Shown here: positions 7,941 through 16,144 of the stretch, piece by piece
Position numbering within the stretch: the first letter of the stretch is position 1
Layout of the letters: each line of letters starts with the position of its first letter
Source of the DNA: Onthomorpha sp937906975
GTDB lineage: Bacteria > Bacteroidota > Bacteroidia > Bacteroidales > P3
DNA: 64,000 nt
Direction: 5' to 3'
Assembly: GCA_045614605.1 (NCBI GenBank)
Contig: JAZLDH010000009.1
Coordinates: forward strand, 62,001 to 126,000
Notes under the pieces: generated by a model
Told to the model about the DNA's origin: nothing
The model's database searches: none
Seen by the model: the letters and a program-made list of their open reading frames with translations, nothing else
Made by a program: the position numbers and the translations under genes

Positions 7941-8972
7941 TTAAAAATTTTGCTTAAACTGATTAAGGAATCTTACATCATTCTCAAAATACATTCTCAA
8001 ATCGTTCACTCCATATTTTAACATAGCAATTCTTTCTACGCCCATACCGAAGGCAAATCCAGAATAAACCTTGCTATCTATGTTTGAAGCCTCCAAAACA
8101 TTAGGGTCAATCATTCCGCAACCCATAATTTCAAGCCAACCTGTACCTTTACAAACATTACAGCCCTTTCCACCACATAAATTACAAGAAACGTCCATTT
8201 CTGCACTAGGCTCTGTGAAAGGGAAATAAGAAGGACGAAGTCTAATCTTGGTATCAGCACCAAACATCTGTTGAGCAAAATACAATAAACTTTGTTTTAG
8301 GTCTGCAAACGACACATTCTTGTCAATATATAAGCCCTCAATTTGATGGAATATACAATGCGCTCTTGCAGATATAGCCTCATTTCTGAAAACTCTACCA
8401 GGAGCAATAATTCTTATAGGAGGCTGTTGAGTTTCCATAGTTCTAACCTGAATAGAAGAAGTATGAGTTCTCAAAACAGCATTATTGCCGTCCTCTCTAT
8501 TTTCAATAAAGAAAGTATCTTGCATATCCCTTGCAGGGTGTTCAGCAGGGAAATTCAAAGCCGAAAACACATGCCAATCATCTTCAATCTCAGGACCTTC
8601 TGCAACGCTATATCCAATTTGAGAAAAGATGTCAATAATTTCAGCTCTTACAAGAGAAATAGGGTGTCGTGAACCAGTCTTTTCCAACAAAGCAGGCTTA
8701 GTCAAATCGTCGATTTGAATCTTCGCTTCGTTCTTACTTTCAATAATTTCTTTTAGACTTTCGATTTTGTTTTGAATAGCTGTTTTCAACTCATTAAGCA
8801 TTGCACCCATTTCTTTCTTTTCTTCATTAGGCACAGACTTAAATTGAGCAAACAAATCATTCATTAGCCCCTTCTTACCAAGATATTGAATCCTTAGTTG
8901 TTCCAATTCCTCAGCAGTGTTTACACTCAACTGCTTTAAATTCTCTATTGCTTGTTTTAATCTTTGTTTCAT
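7941..8972 (-). CDS. pheS: Phenylalanyl-tRNA synthetase alpha subunit
   Basis: 343 residues. This is the catalytic class II subunit of the alpha2-beta2 enzyme that charges tRNA-Phe. An N-terminal coiled coil (residues 1-90) is followed by motif 1 (HPISLVRAEIIDIFSQIGY), motif 2 (RTHTSSIQVRTME, then APGRVFRNEAISARAH) and motif 3 (GFAFGMGVERIAML). A cysteine-rich insertion (CNLCGGKGCNVCKGTGW), probably a zinc knuckle, precedes motif 3; this is usual in Bacteroidota PheS. The gene for the beta subunit (pheT) is not adjacent. The gene starts 5 bases after a cyclophilin lipoprotein gene and is probably cotranscribed with it. Confidence 0.97.
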   Translation of the reverse strand: MKQRLKQAIENLKQLSVNTAEELEQLRIQYLGKKGLMNDLFAQFKSVPNEEKKEMGAMLNELKTAIQNKIESLKEIIESKNEAKIQIDDLTKPALLEKTGSRHPISLVRAEIIDIFSQIGYSVAEGPEIEDDWHVFSALNFPAEHPARDMQDTFFIENREDGNNAVLRTHTSSIQVRTMETQQPPIRIIAPGRVFRNEAISARAHCIFHQIEGLYIDKNVSFADLKQSLLYFAQQMFGADTKIRLRPSYFPFTEPSAEMDVSCNLCGGKGCNVCKGTGWLEIMGCGMIDPNVLEASNIDSKVYSGFAFGMGVERIAMLKYGVNDLRMYFENDVRFLNQFKQNF

Positions 8973-8977
8973 AATTA

Positions 8978-9691
8978 CTATTCAACAATGCTTATTGTCA
9001 TTTTTACATCTTCCACAGGGCGGTCATAACGGTCTTTTTGCACTTTTGCAATTTTATCAATTACCTCTAAGCCTTCAATCACTTGACCAAACACTGTGTA
9101 TTCATAATCCAAGAAAGGAACACCACCCTCATTTACATAAGCATCTTTTTGTATTTGATTAAATTGTTTACCCATTCTTGCTTGCAACATATTCAATTCC
9201 TCAGAAGTGTAACGTTTACCTTGAGCAATATAGAACTGACTTCCAGAAGATGCCTTTTGAGGATTTACATTATCTCCCATTCTTGCAGCAGCCAAAGCAC
9301 CTTTTTTGTGAATTAACTCTTGCTTAAACTCTGCAGCAACAGTATATCCAGGTCCACCTTGACCTAACATTTGATTTGGTTTAGCTGTTTTAGAATCAGG
9401 ATCACCTCCTTGAATCATAAAACCATCAATAACTCTGTGGAAAAGTGTTCCATCATAATACCCTTCTTTGACTAATTTTATGAAATTGTCTCTATGAAGA
9501 GGAGTTTCATTGTAAAGAATGGCTTTCATATCGCCATAATTTGTACTAATCAATACCATAGTTGTTATTTCTTTTGATTCTTCTTTGTTTTCCTTAGGAT
9601 TTGCACTCTCAACTTTTGACATTTTGCTTGAACAAGCACTCATTAAAATCCCAATAAAAAGGATTAAAAATAGATTTTTCTTTGTGTTCAT
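8978..9691 (-). CDS. Cyclophilin-type peptidyl-prolyl isomerase, lipoprotein
   Basis: 237 residues. The signal ends in a lipobox (ILMSACSSK), so the enzyme should be lipid-anchored in the periplasm or outer membrane, where it helps fold proline-containing proteins. The cyclophilin core runs from about residue 45 to the end. It includes LFHRVIDGFMIQGGDP with the catalytic Arg, SGSQFYIAQG, and VFGQVIEGLEVIDKIA. A longer loop of about 20 residues (RYTSEELNMLQARMGKQ) sits after the FYIA motif. The gene is upstream of pheS with a 5-base gap and diverges from the small lipoprotein gene at 9759. Confidence 0.92.
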   Translation of the reverse strand: MNTKKNLFLILFIGILMSACSSKMSKVESANPKENKEESKEITTMVLISTNYGDMKAILYNETPLHRDNFIKLVKEGYYDGTLFHRVIDGFMIQGGDPDSKTAKPNQMLGQGGPGYTVAAEFKQELIHKKGALAAARMGDNVNPQKASSGSQFYIAQGKRYTSEELNMLQARMGKQFNQIQKDAYVNEGGVPFLDYEYTVFGQVIEGLEVIDKIAKVQKDRYDRPVEDVKMTISIVE

Positions 9692-9711
9692 ACTTTTTTT
9701 TATTAGTTTTG
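9682..9711 (+). promoter_or_regulatory. Promoter for the 9759 lipoprotein
   Basis: TTG at 9682-9684, 19 bases, then TAGTTTTG at 9704-9711. The -33 element overlaps the first codons of the divergent cyclophilin gene, so the two promoters may interfere with each other. Confidence 0.7.
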
Positions 9712-9758
9712 CAATCTGTAATTAAAATTAAAGTGCAATACTACAAAAAAAAACTGTT

Positions 9759-10127
9759 ATGGGAAAGAATATGTTAAGATTTTTTTTAATCGCAATTTGT
9801 GCAGTGTTGATTTCTCCACTATTTTCTTCTTGTGCAGAGAAGGAATTAGACGGTTGTGGATTAACTGTTGTTGTTAAAGATGCAAAAAGCACATCTAAAA
9901 CTTACAGCAACGCAACTGTGAATATTAGCAAGGAGTCTGGAAGCGTAAAAAGAACAGGAAAAACTGAAGAAAACGGAGAAGCTTACTTCTTTTTCGACAA
10001 TGAAGCAATCTTAGACATCTTTGTAAATCACCAAGACACAGTAACAGGAGTTACTCGCACAGGAAAAAGTACAGTAAGATTAAAACACGGAGAGGTAGTA
10101 GTAAAAGACGTTTTGATTCAAATGTAA
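9759..10127 (+). CDS. Small lipoprotein with a predicted beta-sandwich domain
   Basis: 122 residues. The lipobox is LFSSCAEKE. After it comes a short beta-rich domain that looks like a carboxypeptidase regulatory-like or transthyretin-type fold: LTVVVKDAKSTSKTYSNATVNI, then GKTEENGEAYFFFDNEAILDIFV, then strands ending in VVVKDVLIQM. The TxxNGxAxF pattern is typical of such domains. No catalytic residues are evident. It has its own promoter, stands alone, and converges with the deacetylase gene with a 3-base gap. The function is unknown. Confidence 0.78.
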   Translation: MGKNMLRFFLIAICAVLISPLFSSCAEKELDGCGLTVVVKDAKSTSKTYSNATVNISKESGSVKRTGKTEENGEAYFFFDNEAILDIFVNHQDTVTGVTRTGKSTVRLKHGEVVVKDVLIQM

Positions 10128-10130
10128 CAA

Positions 10131-10742
10131 TCAAACGATTCTTTCAAAGCGAAAGCCTTTCTTAGAGTAAAACGACAAAACATTCTCAAGACAGAAAAGC
10201 ATATTGCGTTCTGCTTTCGGGTTGTCGTGAAAAAGAATTATATCACCAGCATTTAGTTTGAGCGAATTTTTCAAACAAAGTGCTGGTGTATTGTTTTGAT
10301 TGTAGTCAAAACTTATTACAGTCCACAAAATTATGCGATAGCCTTTGCTTTTCACGTATTTAACTTGCTCTTTTGTGATTCTGCCGTATGGAGGACGAAA
10401 CAAATTCGTCTTACACAAAGCCTCACATTGCTCAACGCTCGTTTTATAATCCTCAAAACTTGTACGAAGACCATTGGAATGAAACATTGTGTGATTTCCC
10501 ACCGAATGCCCTTCCTCTAACAAAGCTTGATAACACTCAGGGTGTTTTCTGATGTTGTCGCCTACGCAAAAAAAAGTAGCCTTTGCATTATAGCGTTTTA
10601 AAATATCCAAGACCTTACTTGTAACCTCAGGCACAGGACCATCATCAAAGGTTAGAAAAATTACTTTCTCCTTTGTTGGAATTTTAAACTCAACATTCTT
10701 TGAAAATAATCGTTGTAAAAATCTTGGAATCTTAGAAATCAT
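10131..10742 (-). CDS. Polysaccharide deacetylase (NodB domain)
   Basis: 203 residues from the chosen start. All carbohydrate esterase family 4 motifs are visible: TFDDGP (metal Asp), NHTMFHS (the two metal His), RPPYGR, LWTVISFDY and LFHD. Such enzymes remove acetyl groups from peptidoglycan, chitin-like or other N-acetyl sugars; the substrate here is unknown. No signal peptide is visible, but residues 1-15 are basic and hydrophobic. I prefer the ATG at 10742 (MISKIPRF) over one 42 bases upstream. It has AAGGGG six bases before it, and its overlap with the end of recX is the common short form (ATG within the final codons). Confidence 0.9.
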   Translation of the reverse strand: MISKIPRFLQRLFSKNVEFKIPTKEKVIFLTFDDGPVPEVTSKVLDILKRYNAKATFFCVGDNIRKHPECYQALLEEGHSVGNHTMFHSNGLRTSFEDYKTSVEQCEALCKTNLFRPPYGRITKEQVKYVKSKGYRIILWTVISFDYNQNNTPALCLKNSLKLNAGDIILFHDNPKAERNMLFCLENVLSFYSKKGFRFERIV

Positions 10743-11208
10743 ACCCCTTATCTTTAATCGCTTCAACAATATCGTTGTAAGCAAATCCCTTGCCTAAAAG
10801 ATAGTCAAAAGTTTTCTTAGCTTTAATTTTTTTTTCCTTAGAGATAGAAAAATATTTCTTTGAAAAAATTTCAGAAATCAAAGATATATATTCATCGTAA
10901 TCAATAGCCTCTAAAGCCTTTCTCACACAAGGCTCACTAATGCCTTTTTGCTTTAAATAATATGCGATTTTTATCTTTCCCCACTTGTTTTGATGAAACT
11001 TACTCACCGCAAACAATTCGGCATATCTTTGTTCGTTGATAAAACCCTCGCAAATCAATTCCGCAACACAATCCTCGCTCTCTTGTTTTGTTAGACCCAA
11101 ACTCACCAACTTGTCAATTACTTGACTCTGACAGCGTTCCTCTTTCGCACAATACTGCTTTGCATATTCCAAGCCTTGTGAAAAAGTATATAATCTTTGT
11201 TGTGTCAT
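10732..11208 (-). CDS. recX: Regulatory protein RecX
   Basis: 158 residues, made of three-helix repeats typical of RecX. Diagnostic segments are LVSLGLTKQESEDCVAELICEGFINEQRYAE and NKWGKIKIAYYLKQKGISE. The C-terminus (FDYLLGKGFAYNDIVEAI) is the usual last repeat. RecX binds the RecA filament and limits recombination and SOS activity. recA is not in the window. A TATCTTTG -7 box lies at 11229-11222 on the minus strand just before the start. The stop codon overlaps the start of the deacetylase gene, so they are cotranscribed. Confidence 0.93.
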   Translation of the reverse strand: MTQQRLYTFSQGLEYAKQYCAKEERCQSQVIDKLVSLGLTKQESEDCVAELICEGFINEQRYAELFAVSKFHQNKWGKIKIAYYLKQKGISEPCVRKALEAIDYDEYISLISEIFSKKYFSISKEKKIKAKKTFDYLLGKGFAYNDIVEAIKDKGYDF

Positions 11209-11282
11209 AGAATTTTTTTTGCAAAGATAATAATATTATTAAATTTATTTTTGTTTCTTTGCTAAACAGATTTCTTAATTCA

Positions 11283-12236
11283 ATGAATAAAATTACAATA
11301 TCAATAATAGGGATTTTTTTATTAAACATTCTCTTTTGCTGTTCAAAGACTCCCTCTGAGCAACAAAGCTATGGAGTTTCGATTTCTGCACCAAAGATTT
11401 GGGCAATCGATTCGACCTACACCAAAGAACAAATAGAATGGATAAAACTCAACAACGGATTATCAATAGATATACTATTGCAAAACATTTCAACCTCCAG
11501 CACAATAGACAACCTACAATACTCCTGCCTTTCAATAATTAGTCAATTAAACAAAGAGGAAGAAGAATTGCAAAACTTAATGCAAAAAATTCTTCAACAA
11601 GACACAAACCTAAAAATCCTCACACAATTAGACACAACAAACAAAGACAAACTCAAAATAAACACTCAAATAAACCTACCCTTACTCTATGAAGAAGCCT
11701 TAAAGACAAACCAAAAACAATTTTACGATTTAGAAGACAACCCCGTTGAAAAAGAATTTTTTACACTCACTGGAATATTCAAAACAAATATTTCAGAAGA
11801 GCAAACAATAGTAGAAATTCCCTTAGGCAACAAAGAATACAGCATAGTATTGATTCAACCAAACACAAACAAGATTACAAACTATCTTTCTCTTTTCAGA
11901 GAAAAAACCTACATAGATTGTTTAGAAAAACTACAAGAAAGGAAAATAGAAGTTAGCTTTCCAAATATAGAAAGCACTAAATATGAGGGAGAATTAAATT
12001 TACCACAAACAATAAAAGACACATTGCAAGAGGAATTAAAAACAATAAATATTCTTTCAGAATTTAATAGCACAAAACCCACAGAAGCAACAATCAAATT
12101 GATAAATAAAACAATGGAAGACAAGATAATAAGTTCAAATTACGAACAAGGAATTATTTTTAACAAACCCTTTCTTTACATTCTAAAACAAAGAACAACC
12201 AACCTCATATTGCAACAAGGAATAATAGTAAAATAA
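11283..12236 (+). CDS. Lipoprotein resembling a degenerate serpin
   Basis: 317 residues from the ATG at 11283. An ATG 24 bases upstream adds residues before the signal and is less likely. The lipobox is LFCCSK. Parts of the sequence match the serpin order. There is a helix-A/B-like NGLSIDILLQNISTSSTI. A segment VEIPLGNKEYSIVLIQPNTN corresponds to the serpin 'ELPY..G..SMLIILP' strand. FPNIESTKYEGELNLPQTI corresponds to 'LPKF..E..YDL'. The C-terminal NKPFLYILKQRTTNLILQQG matches 'HPFLF.I....TG.ILF.G'. Serpins are usually about 380 residues and trap proteases with a reactive loop. Here that loop looks short and lacks the small-residue hinge, so inhibition is doubtful. It precedes the EF-G-like gene, which has its own promoter. 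Confidence 0.55.
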   Translation: MNKITISIIGIFLLNILFCCSKTPSEQQSYGVSISAPKIWAIDSTYTKEQIEWIKLNNGLSIDILLQNISTSSTIDNLQYSCLSIISQLNKEEEELQNLMQKILQQDTNLKILTQLDTTNKDKLKINTQINLPLLYEEALKTNQKQFYDLEDNPVEKEFFTLTGIFKTNISEEQTIVEIPLGNKEYSIVLIQPNTNKITNYLSLFREKTYIDCLEKLQERKIEVSFPNIESTKYEGELNLPQTIKDTLQEELKTINILSEFNSTKPTEATIKLINKTMEDKIISSNYEQGIIFNKPFLYILKQRTTNLILQQGIIVK

Positions 12237-12265
12237 ATAAAGGATAAAATAATTTAATATTTTTT

Positions 12266-12295
12266 TTGGAGAACTTAAAATAATTTTTATCTTTG
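12266..12295 (+). promoter_or_regulatory. Promoter for the EF-G-like gene
   Basis: TTG at 12266-12268, 19 bases, then TATCTTTG at 12288-12295. The expected start is near 12302, giving a leader of about 40 bases. The gene can therefore be controlled separately from the serpin-like gene. Confidence 0.75.
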
Positions 12296-12341
12296 CCCTA
12301 TTCAAAATATTTTAAATTAACAACTAACAAACATATAAGTT

Positions 12342-14480
12342 ATGAAAATTTATCATACTTCGGAAATCAAAAACATAGCCCTATTAGGAGGAGCTAAGTC
12401 AGGAAAAACCACTTTGGCAGAAGCAATGTCATTTGAAGCAGGAATTGTTTCAAGAAAAGGAGCAATTGAAGACAAAAATACATTATCTGATTACAGAGAC
12501 ATTGAAATAGAAAGAAAATCTTCAGTAGTATCAAGTCTTTTGTACGCAGAATACAATAATAAAAAGATAAACATAATAGATGTACCTGGATACGCAGATT
12601 ATCAAGGAGAATTAGTAGCAGCACTTCACGCAGTAGAAACAGCAGTAGTAGTTATCAACTCACAAATAGGCGTAGAAGTAGGAACAGAAATAGCTTTCCG
12701 TCACACAAAAAGGCTTTCAATACCTCTAATGATTGCAATGAATCAATTAGACCATGAAAAAGCAAACTTTGACGAACAAATCAAAGAATTAAAAGAGTTC
12801 TTCGGAGAAAAAATCACAGTAGTACAATACCCAATCAATGCAGGAGTAGGATTTGATAGCTTTATCGACCTAATAATGCAAAAGATGTACAAATATCCAA
12901 AAGGAGGCGGAAAACCAGAAATATTAGAAATTCCAGAAAGCGAAAAAGCAAGAGCAGAAGAACTAAGACTTGCATTAGTAGAAAACGCAGCTGCAGGTTC
13001 AGATGAGTTGATGGAAAAATACTTTGACGAAGGCGACCTTGCAATTGACGAAGTAAGAAGAGGATTGCGTTTAGGAATGGCAGCAAGAAACGTATTCCCT
13101 GTAACATGTATATCAGCAAAAGAAAATATAGGCGTAGGAAGATTGATGGAATTTATCACTTTCAACGTACCTTCACCAACAGAGGCACTTCACACTAAGA
13201 CATTAGTTTCAGGAGAAAAGATAACTTACGATGAAGCAGCACCAACAACATTGTTTGTATTCAAAACAGCAAACGAAACACACGTTGGAAATATCTCTTA
13301 CATGAAAGTAATGAGCGGAGAAATAACAGAAGGAATGGATGTTATCAATTCTAACAACGAAAGCAAAGAAAGAATTGCACAAGTATTCGTTAATTCTGGA
13401 AAGAACCGTACAAAGATTGAAAAAGCATGTGCAGGAGATATCATCTCTACAATAAAATTAAAAGACGTATCAACAAACGCTACACTTACTTCAGCTAAAA
13501 ATGCAGGAGACAAATTAAATGCGATCCAATTCCCAGAACCAATCTACACAACAGCGATAAAAGCAGTAGATAGTGGTGATGATGAAAAACTTGGAGCAGC
13601 ATTGAACGAATACGCTTCGCACGACTGTTCATTAAGAATAGAAATCGCAAGAGAATTAAAACAAACAATTGTAAAAGGTATGGGAGAGTTCCATATCAAC
13701 ACATTGAAATGGTATTTAGACCACGTATATAAAATTCCTGTTGAGTTCTCTGCACCAAAAATTCCTTACAGAGAAACTATAACAAAGAGTGCAGAAGCAT
13801 CTTATCGTCATAAAAAACAATCAGGAGGAGCAGGACAATTCGGAGAAGTGTTCATGATGATAGAACCTTACTACGAAGGAATGCAACAACAAAAGAAATA
13901 TCCAATCCGTAACACAGAAGAAACAACCCTACCTTGGGGCGGAAAACTTATATTCAATACCTGTATAGTAGGAGGTGCGATAGACGCAAGATTTATGCCA
14001 GCAATCCTAAAAGGTATAATGGAAAAAATGGAAGAAGGTCCATTGACAGGTTCATACGCAAGAGACATTGTTGTTAATATCTTTGACGGAAAAATGCACC
14101 CAGTAGATAGTAATGAAATGGCATTTAAACTTGCAGGACGTAATGCGTTTAAAGAAGCCTTCAAGAACGCAGGTCCAAAAATCCTTGAACCAATCTATGA
14201 TATGGAAGTAACAGTTCCATCAGAATTAATGGGAGGAGTGATGACAGACCTTCAATCAAGAAGAGCAATCGTTATGGGAATGGATTCAGAAGGAATGAAC
14301 TCAATTGTTAAAGCAAAAGTACCTTTAGCAGAAATGTATCGTTACTCAACAGCTCTTTCTTCATTAACATCAGGAAGAGGAAACTACACAATGAGTTTCT
14401 CAGAATACGAAGCAGTTCCTACAGATGTTCAAGCAAAACTTTTGAAAGCATACGAAGAACAAACAAAAGACGAAGAATAG
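12342..14480 (+). CDS. EF-G paralog lacking the catalytic histidine (EF-G2-like)
   Basis: 712 residues with the full EF-G domain order: GTPase domain 1-270, beta barrel 290-370, domains III-V to the end. The GTPase motifs are altered. The P-loop reads GGAKSGKTT (residues 16-24). The switch I RGIT motif is missing (IERKSSVVSS). Switch II is DVPGYADY instead of DTPGHVDF, so Tyr84 (12591-12593) replaces the catalytic His. The base-recognition motif is NQLD. Published work on Bacteroides thetaiotaomicron describes an EF-G2 that supports translocation without GTPase activity and matters during starvation in the gut. This protein fits that class by inference. It has its own promoter and a strong terminator. 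The canonical fusA is not in the window. Confidence 0.88.
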   Translation: MKIYHTSEIKNIALLGGAKSGKTTLAEAMSFEAGIVSRKGAIEDKNTLSDYRDIEIERKSSVVSSLLYAEYNNKKINIIDVPGYADYQGELVAALHAVETAVVVINSQIGVEVGTEIAFRHTKRLSIPLMIAMNQLDHEKANFDEQIKELKEFFGEKITVVQYPINAGVGFDSFIDLIMQKMYKYPKGGGKPEILEIPESEKARAEELRLALVENAAAGSDELMEKYFDEGDLAIDEVRRGLRLGMAARNVFPVTCISAKENIGVGRLMEFITFNVPSPTEALHTKTLVSGEKITYDEAAPTTLFVFKTANETHVGNISYMKVMSGEITEGMDVINSNNESKERIAQVFVNSGKNRTKIEKACAGDIISTIKLKDVSTNATLTSAKNAGDKLNAIQFPEPIYTTAIKAVDSGDDEKLGAALNEYASHDCSLRIEIARELKQTIVKGMGEFHINTLKWYLDHVYKIPVEFSAPKIPYRETITKSAEASYRHKKQSGGAGQFGEVFMMIEPYYEGMQQQKKYPIRNTEETTLPWGGKLIFNTCIVGGAIDARFMPAILKGIMEKMEEGPLTGSYARDIVVNIFDGKMHPVDSNEMAFKLAGRNAFKEAFKNAGPKILEPIYDMEVTVPSELMGGVMTDLQSRRAIVMGMDSEGMNSIVKAKVPLAEMYRYSTALSSLTSGRGNYTMSFSEYEAVPTDVQAKLLKAYEEQTKDEE

Positions 14481-14498
14481 TCTTAAAGATAACTAAAA

Positions 14499-14536
14499 CA
14501 AATAGGCGATTTAAAATTTTAAATCGCCTATTTTAT
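14499..14536. terminator. Terminator of the EF-G-like gene
   Basis: AAATAGGCGATTTAAAA (14499-14515) is followed at once by its exact complement (14516-14532) and a T-rich run. It lies between two convergent genes and probably works in both directions. Confidence 0.85.
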
Positions 14537-14567
14537 TTTAATATATTGATATGGAGTAGCAATATAA

Positions 14568-15341
14568 TTATTCTATATTTTCAAATAAAAAATCGTTTAA
14601 TTTATTTTGAAATTCACCAGATTCAACAAGCGATTTGTATGTATCTTTTAAACAAGGGTCAATACAAGCGTAAAACACATCAGAATTTATATACTCATTG
14701 AGAACTGCATTGTATAATTTACAATGCAAATTTTCACTCTTACAATTATTAGATTGATTTGTTGCGTTAGCGATACGCATATTAATTTTTTCAAATTCTG
14801 TAAAAGCAATTTCTGTGTCATCTACAGAATATCCATAATCTTTTGATGGTTGAAGATTATGTTTAGGATCAAGTAATACTATATAAAAAATTTCATGATT
14901 TTCGTCAAAAAAGCCGATAACTCTTCCATTACTTTTTGACAACTGAAACTGCCAAAAAACAAATTCTTTATTTTCTTTTGCGTATTTTTTTAAATCATTA
15001 GGAAGTCCCTTTAATTCGTCTATTGTTATTGGACAATTTTTTGCATTCCAATCAATATGATGGAGTCTGTAATTCTGTTTTTCTAATCTGTCTTCTAATA
15101 TTTTGGACGTTTTATTGGATAAATCTTTAATTCTTTCAAATAAACTTTCAAACCAAGAAGCTTGTTGTTCGCCTATACCAAAATATTCTTGCTGACTATA
15201 ATATTTAAATGAAAATGTTATGAATGGCAACTCATTAAGGGTGCGAGAAATTAGAGACGGTTTGTTTTGAGGAAATGTATTTGTTAAAGGTTTTTTACTA
15301 TACAAAACTTTATTTGTTAATTTCTTCCCATCTTTTGCCAT
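14568..15341 (-). CDS. Putative toxin partner of a Panacea antitoxin
   Basis: 257 residues, no signal peptide, not assigned to a family. Residues 1-60 are polar and basic. A central region (about 85-165) has alternating strands with RLHHIDW, FWQFQLSKSNGRVIGFFDE and FYIVLLDPKHNLQPSKDYGY. The spacing R-GFFDE-FYIVLLDPKH recalls the strand core of small RNase-type toxins (RelE-like), but this is by eye only. The C-terminal third contains three cysteines (NNCKSENLHCKLY, DPCLKD). The start codon lies inside the upstream Panacea gene with a 32-base overlap, a coupling usual in toxin-antitoxin pairs. Confidence 0.6.
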   Translation of the reverse strand: MAKDGKKLTNKVLYSKKPLTNTFPQNKPSLISRTLNELPFITFSFKYYSQQEYFGIGEQQASWFESLFERIKDLSNKTSKILEDRLEKQNYRLHHIDWNAKNCPITIDELKGLPNDLKKYAKENKEFVFWQFQLSKSNGRVIGFFDENHEIFYIVLLDPKHNLQPSKDYGYSVDDTEIAFTEFEKINMRIANATNQSNNCKSENLHCKLYNAVLNEYINSDVFYACIDPCLKDTYKSLVESGEFQNKLNDFLFENIE

Positions 15342-15798
15342 AATATTCTTTCATTGAATCTTTAGTTATTATTACGTTACAAGTTTGCATTGGAGAAAAA
15401 CCTGCTCTTGCATTTTTCCAAGGATCTTCTTCGTGCGTCATTAGTTCTAATTCTGAACCAGAATAACCAGCGTAGTTATCAAGAATATAGTTTATAAAAT
15501 CAATGTCATTTTTATCTATTTCATTTTCTGGATTTTTGTTTATAACATCTGATATTGTTATAAAAGAATACAAACTTCTATGATTTTTGAATCTATCATA
15601 TAATTCTCTTGAAACAGGACCATGTACCCATGCTTCAAATTCGCAATTAATAAATTCTTCTTTTTGAATTCCAAGATACCAAGCTTGTATATAGTACAAT
15701 AATTTCTGTAATTTTAAATTTATCAAATTGACTTTTTCATCGGCATTAAGACGAATAATTACATAATCTGCAACAAGATTAACGCTATATGGTTTCAT
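15310..15798 (-). CDS. Panacea-domain (SocA/GepA-like, DUF4065) antitoxin
   Basis: 162 residues. The N-terminal region shows the Panacea pattern: VADYVIIRLNADEKVNLINLKLQKLLYYIQAWYLG, then EAWVHGPVSRELYDRFKNH. It also has the later ELMTHEEDPWKNAR, which matches the family's 'L..lTH...PW..ar'. Panacea domains neutralise many unrelated toxins, usually from a two-gene operon with the toxin next door. SocA is the named Caulobacter member. Here the antitoxin gene comes first and the unassigned toxin candidate overlaps its end. No canonical -33/-7 promoter is visible upstream. Confidence 0.85.
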   Translation of the reverse strand: MKPYSVNLVADYVIIRLNADEKVNLINLKLQKLLYYIQAWYLGIQKEEFINCEFEAWVHGPVSRELYDRFKNHRSLYSFITISDVINKNPENEIDKNDIDFINYILDNYAGYSGSELELMTHEEDPWKNARAGFSPMQTCNVIITKDSMKEYYGKRWEEINK

Positions 15799-16091
15799 AT
15801 ATTTATATATTTAATTATTATTTATTATCGTATTAGCTTATGAATTAGTACTTTTATAACTTATTATTAAAAGATGTTATTTAGAGAAAATATTATGGTA
15901 TAGATTTATATTAAAATGAATTTCTGTTTGCAAAGTTCAAAATTTTATTCTGTTTTTCCAAATTTTTTAGTGTTTTTCATATTTTATTTTTATATCTCTA
16001 AGAAATCTTTTAATAATCCTAAGAAAAAAAATTTTTTTCCTTAGGAATATTTTTTTTTCTCTTAGGAATATTTTTCTAAAGCTAAGAAAAA
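15799..16091. repeat. Gene-free AT-rich region with repeat copy A
   Basis: The 346 bases between the Panacea gene and the 8-kb adhesin gene contain no gene. From about 15993 to 16091 lies an A/T repeat made of units such as CTAAGAAA and CTTAGGAATATTTTT. It includes a perfect inverted repeat at 16017-16046 (TCCTAAG, A/T core, CTTAGGA). The stretch 16017-16091 is almost identical to 24403-24479. It lies directly beyond the adhesin terminator. Confidence 0.75.
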
Positions 16092-16122
16092 AAAAGGCGA
16101 CCCTTTTTTAGAGTCGCCTTTT
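16092..16122 (-). terminator. Terminator of the 2697-residue protein gene
   Basis: AAAAGGCGAC (16092-16101) pairs with GTCGCCTTTT (16113-16122). On the minus strand T-runs follow. It begins 22 bases after the stop codon. Confidence 0.85.
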
Positions 16123-16144
16123 GGTTTATTTGATTTGTTGAATG

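Noticed and set aside
10743..10784. Upstream ATG for the polysaccharide deacetylase
   Set aside because: It would overlap recX by 53 bases; the next ATG has a ribosome-binding sequence and a standard short overlap.
12342..14480. Pseudogene of EF-G
   Set aside because: Motif changes are confined to the GTPase site. The frame is full length with promoter and terminator, which fits a functional paralog.
15993..16091. Insertion sequence or MITE with target duplications
   Set aside because: No transposase and no clear flanking direct repeats were seen, so it is listed only as a repeat family.
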